64,000 bases of DNA from an uncultured Nocardioides sp. (GTDB lineage: Bacteria; Actinomycetota; Actinomycetes; Propionibacteriales; Nocardioidaceae): NCBI RefSeq assembly GCF_947488515.1, contig NZ_CANKZF010000002.1, positions 186,001 to 250,000 on the forward strand, read 5' to 3'. Shown here in pieces: positions 16,871 to 25,791 of the stretch; position 1 is the stretch's first letter, and each line of letters begins with the position of its first letter. A program made the translations under genes and the position numbers. The notes under the pieces were generated by a model. That model was not told the origin of the DNA and ran no database searches. It worked only from the letters and a program-made list of their open reading frames with translations.

Positions 16871-18925
16871 GTGAGTGACCTCAACCCCGCCGTCAGCCCC
16901 GTCGTGGCGGAGCTGGTCCAGCGCTCGAACCGCCTGGGCCAGGACCCCAAGAACACCAACTATGCCGGCGGCAACACCTCCGCCAAGGGCACCGAGACCG
17001 ACCCGGTCACCGGCGAGGACGTCGAGCTGCTGTGGGTGAAGGGCTCCGGCGGTGACCTCGGCACGCTGACGCCGGCCGGCCTGGCCGTGCTGCGGCTCGA
17101 CCGGATGCGCGCGCTCGTCGACGTCTACCCCGGAATGGACCGCGAGGACGAGATGGTCGCGGCCTTCGACTACTGCCTGCACGGCAAGGGCGGTGCCGCA
17201 CCGTCGATCGACACCGCGATGCACGGCCTCGTCGACGCGGCGCACGTCGACCACCTGCACCCCGACTCCGGCATCGCGATCGCGACCTCGGCAGACGGCG
17301 AGGAGCTGACCCGGACCATCTTCGGCGACGAGGTCGTGTGGGTGCCGTGGCGCCGCCCCGGCTTCCAGCTCGGCCTCGACATCGCCGAGATCAAGGAGAA
17401 GAACCCGCAGGCCCGCGGCTGCATCCTCGGCGGCCACGGCATCACCGCGTGGGGCGACACGAGCGAAGAGGCCGAGGCCAACAGCCTCTGGATCATCGAC
17501 ACCGCCGCCACCTACATCGCCGAGCACACCAGGGCCGAGCCGTTCGGTCCCGCGCTCGCGGGGTACGCCGCCCTGCCGGAGGCCGAGCGCCGCGCCAAGG
17601 CCGCCGCCCTCGCACCGACGATCCGCGGCATCGCGTCGGCGGACCGCCCGATGGTCGGCCACTTCACCGACGCGGACGTCGTCCTCGAGTTCCTCGGGCA
17701 CGCCGAGCACCCGCGCCTCGGCGAGCTCGGCACCTCGTGCCCGGACCACTTCCTCCGCACCAAGGTCAAGCCGCTGGTCCTCGACCTGCCCGCCTCCGCC
17801 TCGGTCGAGGAGAGCATCGCCCGCCTCCAGGAGCTCGCCGTCTCCTACCGCGAGGACTACCAGGGCTACTACGACCGCAACGCCACGCCCGACAGCCCCG
17901 CGATCCGCGGCAAGGACCCGCTGATCGTGCTGGTGCCCGGTGTCGGCATGTTCAGCTTCGGCAAGGACAAGCAGACCGCCCGCGTCGCCGGCGAGTTCTA
18001 CGTCAACGCGATCAACGTGATGCGCGGCGCCGAGGGCCTGTCGTCGTACGCCCCCATCGACGAGTCGGAGAAGTTCCGCATCGAGTACTGGGCGCTGGAG
18101 GAGGCCAAGCTCCAGCGGATGCCGAAGCCCAAGCCGCTCGCGACCCGCGTGGCGCTCGTCACCGGCGCCGCGTCGGGCATCGGTCTCGCGACCGCGAAGA
18201 AGCTCGCGTCCGAGGGCGCCTGCGTCGTCATCGCCGACCTGTCGCTGGAGAAGGCGCAGGCCGCGGCCGCCGAGATCGGTTCGGCCGACGTCGCCGTCGG
18301 CGTGCAGGTCGACGTCTCCGACGGCGCCGCCGTCGAGGCGGCCCTGCAGGCCACCGTGCTGGCCTTCGGTGGTGTCGACCTCGTCGTCAACAACGCCGGC
18401 CTCTCGCTGTCGCGCTCGCTGCTCGAGACCACCGAGCAGGACTGGGACCTCCAGCACGACGTGATGGCCAAGGGCTCGTTCCTCGTCGCGAAGGCCGCGG
18501 CCAAGGCGATGATCGAGCAGGGGATGGGCGGCGACATCGTCTACATCTCGTCGAAGAACTCGATCTTCGCCGGCCCCAACAACGTCGCCTACGGCGCCGC
18601 CAAGGCCGACCAGGCCCACCAGGTGCGGCTGCTGGCCGCCGAGCTCGGCGAGCACGGCATCAAGGTCAACGGCGTCAACCCGGACGGCGTCGTGCAGGGC
18701 TCGGGGATCTTCGCCTCGGGCTGGGGCGCCAACCGCGCCGCGGTCTACGGCGTCGAGGAGCAGGACCTCGGCAAGTTCTACGCGCAGCGCACGATCCTCA
18801 AGCGCGAGGTGCTGCCGGACAACATCGCCAACGCGGTCTTCGTCCTCTGCACCGACCAGCTGAGCCACACGACCGGGCTGCACATCCCCGTCGACGCGGG
18901 CGTGGCGGCGGCCTTCCTGCGATGA
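16871..18925 (+). CDS. rhaEW: Bifunctional rhamnulose-1-phosphate aldolase / lactaldehyde dehydrogenase
   Basis: Fusion of 684 residues. Residues ~20-415 are a class II aldolase (NYAGGNTSAKG; VDHLHPDSGIAIA; CILGGHGITAWG, with zinc-binding His). Residues ~430-684 are a short-chain dehydrogenase with NAD site VTGAASGIGLATAKKL and catalytic YGAAKAD. The first half splits rhamnulose-1-phosphate into DHAP and L-lactaldehyde; the second oxidises lactaldehyde to lactate, as described for RhaEW proteins. The GTG start at 16871 follows TTAGGA. The gene overlaps the kinase gene by four bases. Confidence 0.92.
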   Translation: MSDLNPAVSPVVAELVQRSNRLGQDPKNTNYAGGNTSAKGTETDPVTGEDVELLWVKGSGGDLGTLTPAGLAVLRLDRMRALVDVYPGMDREDEMVAAFDYCLHGKGGAAPSIDTAMHGLVDAAHVDHLHPDSGIAIATSADGEELTRTIFGDEVVWVPWRRPGFQLGLDIAEIKEKNPQARGCILGGHGITAWGDTSEEAEANSLWIIDTAATYIAEHTRAEPFGPALAGYAALPEAERRAKAAALAPTIRGIASADRPMVGHFTDADVVLEFLGHAEHPRLGELGTSCPDHFLRTKVKPLVLDLPASASVEESIARLQELAVSYREDYQGYYDRNATPDSPAIRGKDPLIVLVPGVGMFSFGKDKQTARVAGEFYVNAINVMRGAEGLSSYAPIDESEKFRIEYWALEEAKLQRMPKPKPLATRVALVTGAASGIGLATAKKLASEGACVVIADLSLEKAQAAAAEIGSADVAVGVQVDVSDGAAVEAALQATVLAFGGVDLVVNNAGLSLSRSLLETTEQDWDLQHDVMAKGSFLVAKAAAKAMIEQGMGGDIVYISSKNSIFAGPNNVAYGAAKADQAHQVRLLAAELGEHGIKVNGVNPDGVVQGSGIFASGWGANRAAVYGVEEQDLGKFYAQRTILKREVLPDNIANAVFVLCTDQLSHTTGLHIPVDAGVAAAFLR

Positions 18926-20403
18926 CGACCCTGCGCCTCGCGGCCGTCGACCTCGGGGCGACGAGCGGCCGTGTGATGGCCGCCCGCGTCGGTGCGGGGC
19001 ACCTCTCCCTGAAGGAGGTGCACCGCTTCCCCAACGGCGGCGTCCCGGTCGGCGGCTCGCTCTTCTGGGACGTGCTCGGCATCCACCGCGAGGTGCTCGC
19101 CGGCGTCGCCGAGGTGGCGCGCACCGGCGAGCTCCACGGGATCGGCATCGACTCCTGGGCCGTGGACTACGGCCTGCTGGACCGTGACGGCGAGCTGCTC
19201 GGCAACCCCTACAGCCACCGCGACCCGCGCACCCGCGACATGCCCGAGCTGGTGGCCAGGACGGTCAGCGTGCAGGAGCAGTACGCCGTCAACGGCCTGC
19301 AGCAGCTGCCGTTCACCACCGTGTTCCAGCTCGCCGCCGCCCGCGGCACCGCGGCGCTGGAGTCGGCCCACACGATGCTCCTGCTGCCCGACCTCCTCGG
19401 CTACTGGCTGACCGGCGAGGTCGGTGCGGAGCGCACCAACGCCTCGACGACCGGGCTGCTCGACGTCCGCACGGGCGTCTGGTCCAGCGAGCTGGCCGGC
19501 CGCCTCCAGCTGCCCTGGTCGATCTTGCCGCCGCTGCGTGACGCCGGCTCCGTGGTCGGTCCCCTCCGTGCCGAGGTCGCGGCCGACCTCGGCCTCGCGC
19601 CGGACGTGCCGGTGGTGGCGGTCGGGTCGCACGACACCGCCTCCGCGGTCGTCGCCGTGCCGGCGGAGGCGGGCACCTCCTTCGGCTACATCTCCTCCGG
19701 CACGTGGTCGCTCGTCGGCCTCGAGCTCGACGAGCCGGTGCTCACCGAGGAGGCCCGCGAGGCCGACTTCACCAACGAGGGCGGCGTCGACGGCACGGTC
19801 CGCTTCCTCAAGAACGTGATGGGCCTCTGGGTGCTCTCGGAGTGCCTCAAGGCGTGGCGCGACCGCGGCACGCCCGCCACCGACCTCGCCTCCCTGCTCG
19901 CCGACGCCAGCACCGCGGCGCCGCTGCGCACCGTCGTCGACATCAACCACCCGTCCCTGCTGGGCCCGGGCAGCGCCACGGACCCGATGCCCGAGCGCGT
20001 CGTCCGGCTGGCACGGGACGCCGGCGAGCCGCTCCCGCAGACGCCCGGCGAGATCACCCGCTGCATCCTCGACAGCCTCGCGCTCGCCTACCGGCGCCAC
20101 CTCCGCACGGCCGCCCGGCTGGCCGGTCGGGACCTGGAGGCCGTGCACGTCGTCGGCGGCGGCTCCCACAACCACCTGCTCTGCCAGCTGACCGCGGACG
20201 CCCTCGGCGTACCGGTGCTGGCCGGCCCGGGCGAGGCGGCCGCACTCGGCAACGCCCTCGTCCAGGCGCGCGCCCTCGGCGCGGACCTGCCCGACCTCGC
20301 CGCCATGCGTGCCCTCGTCCGCGAGACGCACGACGTACGACGTCACGACCCGCGCCCCGGTCTCGACTGGGACGCCGCCGACCGTCGCGTCGGCAACCCA
20401 TGA
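18922..20403 (+). CDS. rhaB: Rhamnulokinase
   Basis: FGGY-family sugar kinase of 493 residues. AAVDLGATSGRVMAARV is the phosphate-binding N-terminal motif, GIDSWAVDYGLLD contains the catalytic Asp, and HVVGGGSHNHLLCQLTAD is the C-terminal nucleotide motif. It phosphorylates L-rhamnulose at O1 with ATP, giving the aldolase substrate. Its ATG lies in the stop of rhaEW. Order in the operon does not follow pathway order, which is normal. Confidence 0.93.
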   Translation: MTTLRLAAVDLGATSGRVMAARVGAGHLSLKEVHRFPNGGVPVGGSLFWDVLGIHREVLAGVAEVARTGELHGIGIDSWAVDYGLLDRDGELLGNPYSHRDPRTRDMPELVARTVSVQEQYAVNGLQQLPFTTVFQLAAARGTAALESAHTMLLLPDLLGYWLTGEVGAERTNASTTGLLDVRTGVWSSELAGRLQLPWSILPPLRDAGSVVGPLRAEVAADLGLAPDVPVVAVGSHDTASAVVAVPAEAGTSFGYISSGTWSLVGLELDEPVLTEEAREADFTNEGGVDGTVRFLKNVMGLWVLSECLKAWRDRGTPATDLASLLADASTAAPLRTVVDINHPSLLGPGSATDPMPERVVRLARDAGEPLPQTPGEITRCILDSLALAYRRHLRTAARLAGRDLEAVHVVGGGSHNHLLCQLTADALGVPVLAGPGEAAALGNALVQARALGADLPDLAAMRALVRETHDVRRHDPRPGLDWDAADRRVGNP

Positions 20404-20419
20404 TGGAAGGATGCCGAGC

Positions 20420-21205
20420 GTGAGGGTCGCCCTCCAGGTCACCTGCGTCAACGACGCCATGTTCCCCGACACGGGGAAGGCCGTCGTGCGGTTGCTGCGC
20501 CGTCTGGGGGTCGAGGTCGACTTCCCGCAGGCGCAGACGTGCTGCGGGCAGCCGATGGTCAACACCGGCTACCTCGACGAGGCGGTGCCGGTGGTGCGCG
20601 CGTTCGTCGACGCGTTCGCGGGGTACGACGCCATCGTCACGCCGTCGGGCTCGTGCGCCGGGTCGGCGCGGCACCAGCACTCGATCGTCGCCGACCGGTC
20701 TGGTGATCCTGCTCTGGTGGCGGCCGTCGCGGAGACCGGGCCGCGGACCTACGAGCTGAGCGAGTTCCTCGTCGACGTCCTCGGCGTGACCGACGTCGGG
20801 GCCTACTTCCCGCACCGCGTGACCTACCACCCGACCTGCCACAGCCTGCGGATGCTCGGCGTCGGCGACCGACCCACCCGGCTGCTCGAGGCCGTCCGCG
20901 GCATCGAGCTCGTCGACCTCCCGAACGCGACCGAGTGCTGCGGCTTCGGCGGCACCTTCGCCCTCAAGAACGCCGACACGTCCGTGGCGATGGGCGCCGA
21001 CAAGGCCCGCCATGTGCGCGACACCGGCGCCGAGGTGCTGGTGGCCGGCGACAACTCCTGCCTGATGCACGTCGGCGGGATGCTCTCGCGCCAGCGCGCC
21101 GGCGTCCGCGTGATGCACCTCGCCGAGGTCCTCGCGACCACGGAGGACACCGAGGGCGGCTCGAGCGGGCCTGCCGTCGGCGAGCGGGCCGGTGACCGCG
21201 CATGA
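20420..21205 (+). CDS. lutA: Lactate utilization protein A, (Fe-S)-binding oxidoreductase subunit
   Basis: Protein of 261 residues with two cysteine-rich CCG domains: CCGQP near residue 38 and CCGFGGTF near 174, the pattern that binds an iron-sulfur cluster in LutA and heterodisulfide reductase B. GTG 20420 is preferred because GGAAGG lies nine bases upstream and MRVALQVTC aligns with the start of Bacillus LutA; ATG 20411 has the RBS jammed against it. With LutB and LutC it oxidises L-lactate to pyruvate. Following the rhamnose genes, it handles lactate made by RhaEW. Confidence 0.9.
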   Translation: MRVALQVTCVNDAMFPDTGKAVVRLLRRLGVEVDFPQAQTCCGQPMVNTGYLDEAVPVVRAFVDAFAGYDAIVTPSGSCAGSARHQHSIVADRSGDPALVAAVAETGPRTYELSEFLVDVLGVTDVGAYFPHRVTYHPTCHSLRMLGVGDRPTRLLEAVRGIELVDLPNATECCGFGGTFALKNADTSVAMGADKARHVRDTGAEVLVAGDNSCLMHVGGMLSRQRAGVRVMHLAEVLATTEDTEGGSSGPAVGERAGDRA

Positions 21206-22692
21206 GCGGCACCTTCGTCGGCATGCCGGCCTTCCCTACCGCCGCCCGCGAGGCGCTGGCCGACACCCAGCTGCGCCGCAACCTCGCCCACGCCACCCGC
21301 ACCATCCGCGACAAGCGCGCCGCGGTCGTCGCCGAAGTGGAGGACTGGGAGGAGCTGCGGGTCGCCGGCGCCGCGGTGAAGGAGGCGGCCCTGCGTGACC
21401 TCGCCACCCACCTCGAGACCCTCGAGGCCTCACTCGTCGCCGCTGGGGCGACCGTCCACTGGGCTCGTGACGCCGCGGAGGCGTGCGCGATCGTCGCCTC
21501 GGTGGCGCACACCCACGGCGTCGACGAGGTGGTCAAGGTCAAGTCGATGGCCACCGCGGAGATCGGCCTGAACGAGGCCCTGGAGGCCGAGGGCATCGCC
21601 GCCTGGGAGACAGACCTGGCCGAGCTCATCGTCCAGCTGGGCGACGACCTGCCGTCCCACATCCTGGTGCCCGCGATCCACCGCAACCGCGCCGAGGTGC
21701 GCGAGATCTTCCGCCGCCGGATGGGCGACGTCGGGCGGCCCGCGCCCGACGACCTCACCGACGAGCCGGCGATGCTGGCAGGGGCGGCACGCGCACACCT
21801 GCGCGAGAAGTTCCTCCGCGCGAAGGTCGCGGTCAGCGGCGCCAACTTCGCCGTCGCCGACACCGGCACACTGGTCGTCGTGGAGTCCGAGGGCAACGGG
21901 CGGATGTGCCTGACCCTGCCTGACGTGCTGGTCAGCGTCGTCGGCATCGAGAAGGTCGTCGCCACCTGGTCCGACCTCGACCCGATGCTGCGGCTGCTGC
22001 CGCGCTCGTCGACGGGGGAGCGGATGAACCCCTACACCTCGACCTGGTCGGGCGTGACGCCCGGCGACGGCCCGCAGGAGGTGCACGTCGTCCTCCTCGA
22101 CAACGGCCGCACCCGCGCGCTGGCCGACGACGTCGGGCGGCAGGCGCTCCGCTGCATCCGCTGCTCCGCGTGCCTCAACGTGTGCCCGGTCTACGAGCGG
22201 GTTGGGGGCCACGCCTACGGCTCGGTCTACCCGGGCCCGATCGGCGCGATCCTCAACCCGCTCCTCAACGGCGTCGCCGACGAGCAGACGGCTTCGCTGC
22301 CGTACGCCTCGTCGCTGTGCGGCGCGTGCTTCGAGGTCTGCCCGGTCCGCATCGACATCCCGTCGGTGCTGGTCGACCAGCGTGCCGCCGTCGTCGACTC
22401 GCACCGCGGCGACCGGGTGCCGAAGCCGGAAGCTGTCGCGATGAAGGCTGCCGCGTGGACGTTCTCGTCCGCGAAGCGGCTCGCGAGGGCCGAGCGCGCC
22501 TCCGGGCTGGCCGGCCGCGTCCTCGGCCGCTTCTCCCGTACGACGCTGCCCGGTGGCCGCGCCGCCGCGGGCCGCCTGCCCGGGCCCGCCGCCGGCTGGA
22601 CCGGAGCGCGCGACCTGCCCGCCCCGCCGACGGAGTCCTTCCGCGAGTGGTGGGACCGCACGGACGGCGGCCGGGACGGGAGCGCCCGATGA
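21202..22692 (+). CDS. lutB: Lactate utilization protein B, iron-sulfur protein
   Basis: Protein of 496 residues. The N-terminal ~300 form an LUD domain (VKVKSMATAEIGLNEALE). Near residues 314-380 are two 4Fe-4S motifs, CIRCSACLNVCPVY and CGACFEVCPVRID. The C-terminal tail is Arg/Gly/Pro-rich. LutB carries electrons from lactate oxidation within the cytoplasmic LutABC complex. It overlaps lutA and lutC by four bases at each end, so the three are made together. Confidence 0.92.
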   Translation: MSGTFVGMPAFPTAAREALADTQLRRNLAHATRTIRDKRAAVVAEVEDWEELRVAGAAVKEAALRDLATHLETLEASLVAAGATVHWARDAAEACAIVASVAHTHGVDEVVKVKSMATAEIGLNEALEAEGIAAWETDLAELIVQLGDDLPSHILVPAIHRNRAEVREIFRRRMGDVGRPAPDDLTDEPAMLAGAARAHLREKFLRAKVAVSGANFAVADTGTLVVVESEGNGRMCLTLPDVLVSVVGIEKVVATWSDLDPMLRLLPRSSTGERMNPYTSTWSGVTPGDGPQEVHVVLLDNGRTRALADDVGRQALRCIRCSACLNVCPVYERVGGHAYGSVYPGPIGAILNPLLNGVADEQTASLPYASSLCGACFEVCPVRIDIPSVLVDQRAAVVDSHRGDRVPKPEAVAMKAAAWTFSSAKRLARAERASGLAGRVLGRFSRTTLPGGRAAAGRLPGPAAGWTGARDLPAPPTESFREWWDRTDGGRDGSAR

Positions 22693-23273
22693 GCGCGCGC
22701 GACGAGATCCTCGGGCGTGTCCGCTCGGCCCTGTCCGGCGTGTCGCCCGCGGTGGACCTCCCTCCGGCCCCTCGTGCCCCCGACCGCGGCGACCTCGTCG
22801 CGCTGTTCGTCGAGCGCGTCGAGGACTACCGGGCGGTGGTCACCCGGTGCTCCCCGGACGACCTGGGCTCGGTGGTCGCCGAGGTGCTCGGGTCGGCGTC
22901 CAGCGTCGTACCTCCCGGGCTCGGCCTCGACGTCGCCGGCTCGGTCGTGGACGACGGCCTGGCTGCGGCCGACCTCGACCGCATCGACGCCGTCGTCACC
23001 CGCGCCCGCGTCGGGATCGCCGAGACCGGCACCCTCGTGCTCGACCACGCGCCCGACCAGGGCCGCCGGGCGATCAGCCTCGTGCCGGACCTGCACGTGT
23101 GCATCGTCGACGCGGCGCAGGTCGTCGCCGACGTACCCGACGCGATCGCCCTGCTCGACCCCGCCCGACCCACGACGTGGATCAGCGGACCGTCGGCCAC
23201 GAGCGACATCGAGCTCGACCGGGTCGAGGGCGTCCACGGCCCCCGGACCCTTCATGTCGTCCTCGTGGGGTGA
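22689..23273 (+). CDS. lutC: Lactate utilization protein C (LUD domain)
   Basis: Protein of 194 residues, one LUD domain. Conserved segments are VVTRARVGIAETGTLVLDHA, VPDLHVCIVDA and ISGPSATSDIELDRVEGVHG. It is the third subunit of the L-lactate to pyruvate enzyme. It is the last gene of the roughly 13-kb rhamnose operon; the next genes are on the other strand. Confidence 0.92.
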   Translation: MSARDEILGRVRSALSGVSPAVDLPPAPRAPDRGDLVALFVERVEDYRAVVTRCSPDDLGSVVAEVLGSASSVVPPGLGLDVAGSVVDDGLAAADLDRIDAVVTRARVGIAETGTLVLDHAPDQGRRAISLVPDLHVCIVDAAQVVADVPDAIALLDPARPTTWISGPSATSDIELDRVEGVHGPRTLHVVLVG

Positions 23274-23282
23274 CGTCCTCCG

Positions 23283-23519
23283 TCACGGGATGGCGTTGAT
23301 CTGCTCCCAGTCGCGGATCCGCCCGTTCCACCGCTCCAGCACCCACGGCCACTGCTCGCGGACCTCCGGCGGTCGCTGCTGGTTGCGGCTGGCGGCCCAC
23401 TCGCGGGCCGCCTTCTCGGCCTCACGGCCGGTCACGGCGGTGAAGTCGCGCAGCGTGCGGTCACGTTCGGGCGAGTCCTCCGGCCCGGGCGCGTAGGCGA
23501 CGCGGTACATCACGTACAT
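23283..23519 (-). CDS. Small conserved hypothetical protein
   Basis: Soluble protein of 78 residues, rich in Arg, Glu and Trp. It begins MYVMYRVAYAPGPEDSPERD and ends in WPWVLERWNGRIRDWEQ. AGGAGGG lies four bases before the ATG at 23519, which fixes the start; the frame continues further upstream without an RBS. Convergent with lutC. No family recognised. Confidence 0.6.
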   Translation of the reverse strand: MYVMYRVAYAPGPEDSPERDRTLRDFTAVTGREAEKAAREWAASRNQQRPPEVREQWPWVLERWNGRIRDWEQINAIP

Positions 23520-23545
23520 GAGCCCTCCTGAGTCTTTTCCTCCAC

Positions 23546-24202
23546 TCAGACAGGTGGGGGCGGGGAGGACTTTGATACGTAGACGTCGGGCAGGAGGTGC
23601 TCGAGGACGCCGACCTCCTCGACGTTGTGCCTCACCCACGCCTCGGCCATGGCCGGCGGGAAGACCCGCGAGGTGAGGTGGCGGTTGACCGGCGAGGCCG
23701 CCCGGAGGCGGGAGCCGAGGTCCATCACGCTGACGTAGTGCGTCCCGTCGGGACCCCACGACCAGGTGTGCTCGAGCTGGAAGATCCGCAACCCGGCGAT
23801 CCGGCGCACGAGCCGGATGCCGGTCTCGTCGAGCTTTTCGACGCGCTCGACGGAGTCGACGCGGAAGCGCTCGTCACGCCCGAACGCCTCGACGATGCGA
23901 TAGCTCGCGCCCTCGTCGGCGCCGCCGCCCGGCGCCGGTCGGGCCAGCTCCCACGCTATGTGGTCGAGCGGGTGCCACGCGAGGTAGCCCGACATCCGCT
24001 CGCCGGCGTAGTCGAGGTCGTCGCCGATGTGGCGGAACCACCACAGCAGCATGGGCGGCGTGATGCCGGCCAGCGGCTGGTGGTCGATGGTGACCCGCAT
24101 CCGATGGTGGGAGAGCCGGCGGATCGTGCTGCGGGCCGAGTCGGTGGTGCGCAGCGGGTGGAGCACCGGCCGCGGCGCAGGCAGGGGCATCGGACGGGCC
24201 AC
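23546..24202 (-). CDS. DAPG hydrolase (PhlG)-like protein
   Basis: Protein of 218 residues. The segment from about residue 40 (RVTIDHQPLAGITPPMLLWW, then AWHPLDH) resembles the DAPG-hydrolase family, whose founding member PhlG cleaves 2,4-diacetylphloroglucinol and binds zinc through His and Glu residues. HPLDH and a downstream Glu-rich helix are candidates. GTG 24202 is chosen because GGAGGT lies seven bases upstream. No phloroglucinol pathway genes are nearby, so the substrate is open. It is divergent from the aldo/keto reductase at 24317. Confidence 0.55.
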   Translation of the reverse strand: MARPMPLPAPRPVLHPLRTTDSARSTIRRLSHHRMRVTIDHQPLAGITPPMLLWWFRHIGDDLDYAGERMSGYLAWHPLDHIAWELARPAPGGGADEGASYRIVEAFGRDERFRVDSVERVEKLDETGIRLVRRIAGLRIFQLEHTWSWGPDGTHYVSVMDLGSRLRAASPVNRHLTSRVFPPAMAEAWVRHNVEEVGVLEHLLPDVYVSKSSPPPPV

Positions 24203-24316
24203 GGGCGTCACCTCCGGTCGGCGGGGATCCCACGGTAGGGGCGGAGCTGCACCGCGGGCCACAGGGTCACCCCGCTGAGCGAGGCAGCGCCCTGCCGGGG
24301 CTGTGAGACTCACCCC

Positions 24317-25309
24317 ATGGAGCACCGCACCCTCGGAAGGACCGGCCGTGAGGTCTCGGTCGTCGGTCTCGGCACCTGGCAGCTCGGCGCCGACTGGGGC
24401 GACGTCAGCGAGGCCGACGCGCTGGCCGTGCTGGAGGCCTCGGCCGAGGCCGGGGTGACGTTCTTCGACACCGCAGACGTGTACGGCGACGGCCGCAGCG
24501 AGCAGCTGGTCGGCCGCTTCGTCGCCGCCCACCCCGACGCCGGCTTCACCGTCGCGACCAAGATGGGCCGCCGCGCCGAGCAGGTGCCGGCGAGCTACGT
24601 CGAGCAGAGCTTCCGCCAGTGGCTCGACCGGTCGCGCCGCAACCTCGGCGTGGACACCATCGACCTCGTGCAGCTGCACTGCCCGCCGAGCGAGGTCATC
24701 GACGACGGTGCGACGTACGACGTCCTCGACCGCCTCGTCGACGAGGGCGTGGTGGCGGCGTACGGCGTGAGCGTCGAGACCGCCGCGCAGGCGCTCAGCG
24801 CGATCGCCCGGCCCCACGTCGCCAGCGTGCAGATCATCCTCAACGCCTTCCGGATGAAGCCGCTCGACGAGGTCCTCCCCGCGGCGGCCTCTGCCGGCGT
24901 CGGCATCATCGCCCGGGTGCCGCTGGCCTCGGGGCTGCTGTCCGGCAAGTACGACCTCGACACCACGTTCGCCGAGGACGACCACCGCACCTACAACCGC
25001 GACGGCAGCGCCTTCGACGTCGGGGAGACCTTCTCCGGCGTCGACTACGAGACGGGCGTCTCCGCCGCTCAGGAGTTCTCCGCGCTCGTGGCCGACTCCG
25101 GGCTGGACGTCACACCGGCTCAGGCCGCCATCGCGTGGATCGTGCAGCAGCCGGGCGTCTCGACCGTCATCCCGGGCGCGCGGAACGTCGACCAGGCGCG
25201 GTCCAACGCGGCCGCCGGACTGGTCGGCGAGCTGCCACCCGCCTTCCTCGACGGCGTGGCCGACCTCTACGACCGGCGGATCCGCGACCAGGTCCACGCT
25301 CGCTGGTGA
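24317..25309 (+). CDS. Aldo/keto reductase
   Basis: Protein of 330 residues, (beta/alpha)8 NADPH-dependent oxidoreductase. The catalytic tetrad is visible: Asp51 and Tyr56 in FFDTADVYGDGRSE, Lys82 in VATKMGRR, His121 in LVQLHCPP. The C-terminal cofactor region is VSTVIPGARNVDQARSNAAA. The subfamily is that of YajO/general stress protein 69. The physiological substrate cannot be read from the sequence. It is followed at 26 bases by a DUF1801 gene. Confidence 0.9.
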   Translation: MEHRTLGRTGREVSVVGLGTWQLGADWGDVSEADALAVLEASAEAGVTFFDTADVYGDGRSEQLVGRFVAAHPDAGFTVATKMGRRAEQVPASYVEQSFRQWLDRSRRNLGVDTIDLVQLHCPPSEVIDDGATYDVLDRLVDEGVVAAYGVSVETAAQALSAIARPHVASVQIILNAFRMKPLDEVLPAAASAGVGIIARVPLASGLLSGKYDLDTTFAEDDHRTYNRDGSAFDVGETFSGVDYETGVSAAQEFSALVADSGLDVTPAQAAIAWIVQQPGVSTVIPGARNVDQARSNAAAGLVGELPPAFLDGVADLYDRRIRDQVHARW

Positions 25310-25334
25310 GCGCCGTCGCTGCCACAATCCGTCC

Positions 25335-25724
25335 ATGACGGGACGCGCACATCCGGGGGTCGACGCCTACATCGCGAAGCTGCCCGAGTGGCAGCAGTCG
25401 ATCTGCGAGCAGCTGCGCGAGATCGTCTGGGCCACGGACCCCGAGATCGAGGAGACGCTCAAGCGGACGGTCCAGCCCTACTTCGTCCTCGAGGGCAACG
25501 TCTGCGCTCTCCTGGCGACGAAGGACCACGTCAACCTGTTCCTCTACGACCCGACGGTCAGCGATCCGGCCGGCGTGATCAACCAGGGGCACGACAACCT
25601 GACCGCCCGATCGATCCAGGTCTACGCGGACGACGAGATCGACCGCGACGCGATCACCGGCATCCTCGCCGAGATCGTCGCGCACAACCGGCAGGGTGGC
25701 TGGCGCCGGCTGAGCCGTCCCTGA
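25335..25724 (+). CDS. DUF1801 domain protein
   Basis: Protein of 129 residues. WQQSICEQLREIVWATDPEI followed by VQPYFVLEGNVCALLATKDHVNLFLY is the DUF1801 pattern, a small alpha/beta fold of unknown role. A second, diverged DUF1801 gene lies at 42131 in the accessory region. Same strand as the aldo/keto reductase and possibly co-transcribed. Confidence 0.85.
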   Translation: MTGRAHPGVDAYIAKLPEWQQSICEQLREIVWATDPEIEETLKRTVQPYFVLEGNVCALLATKDHVNLFLYDPTVSDPAGVINQGHDNLTARSIQVYADDEIDRDAITGILAEIVAHNRQGGWRRLSRP

Positions 25725-25791
25725 CTCGTCGCGTGTGAAGCGGCGGAAAAGATTTACGCGACGTGTCGGCCCGCGAGTCCTACATTGAGCT

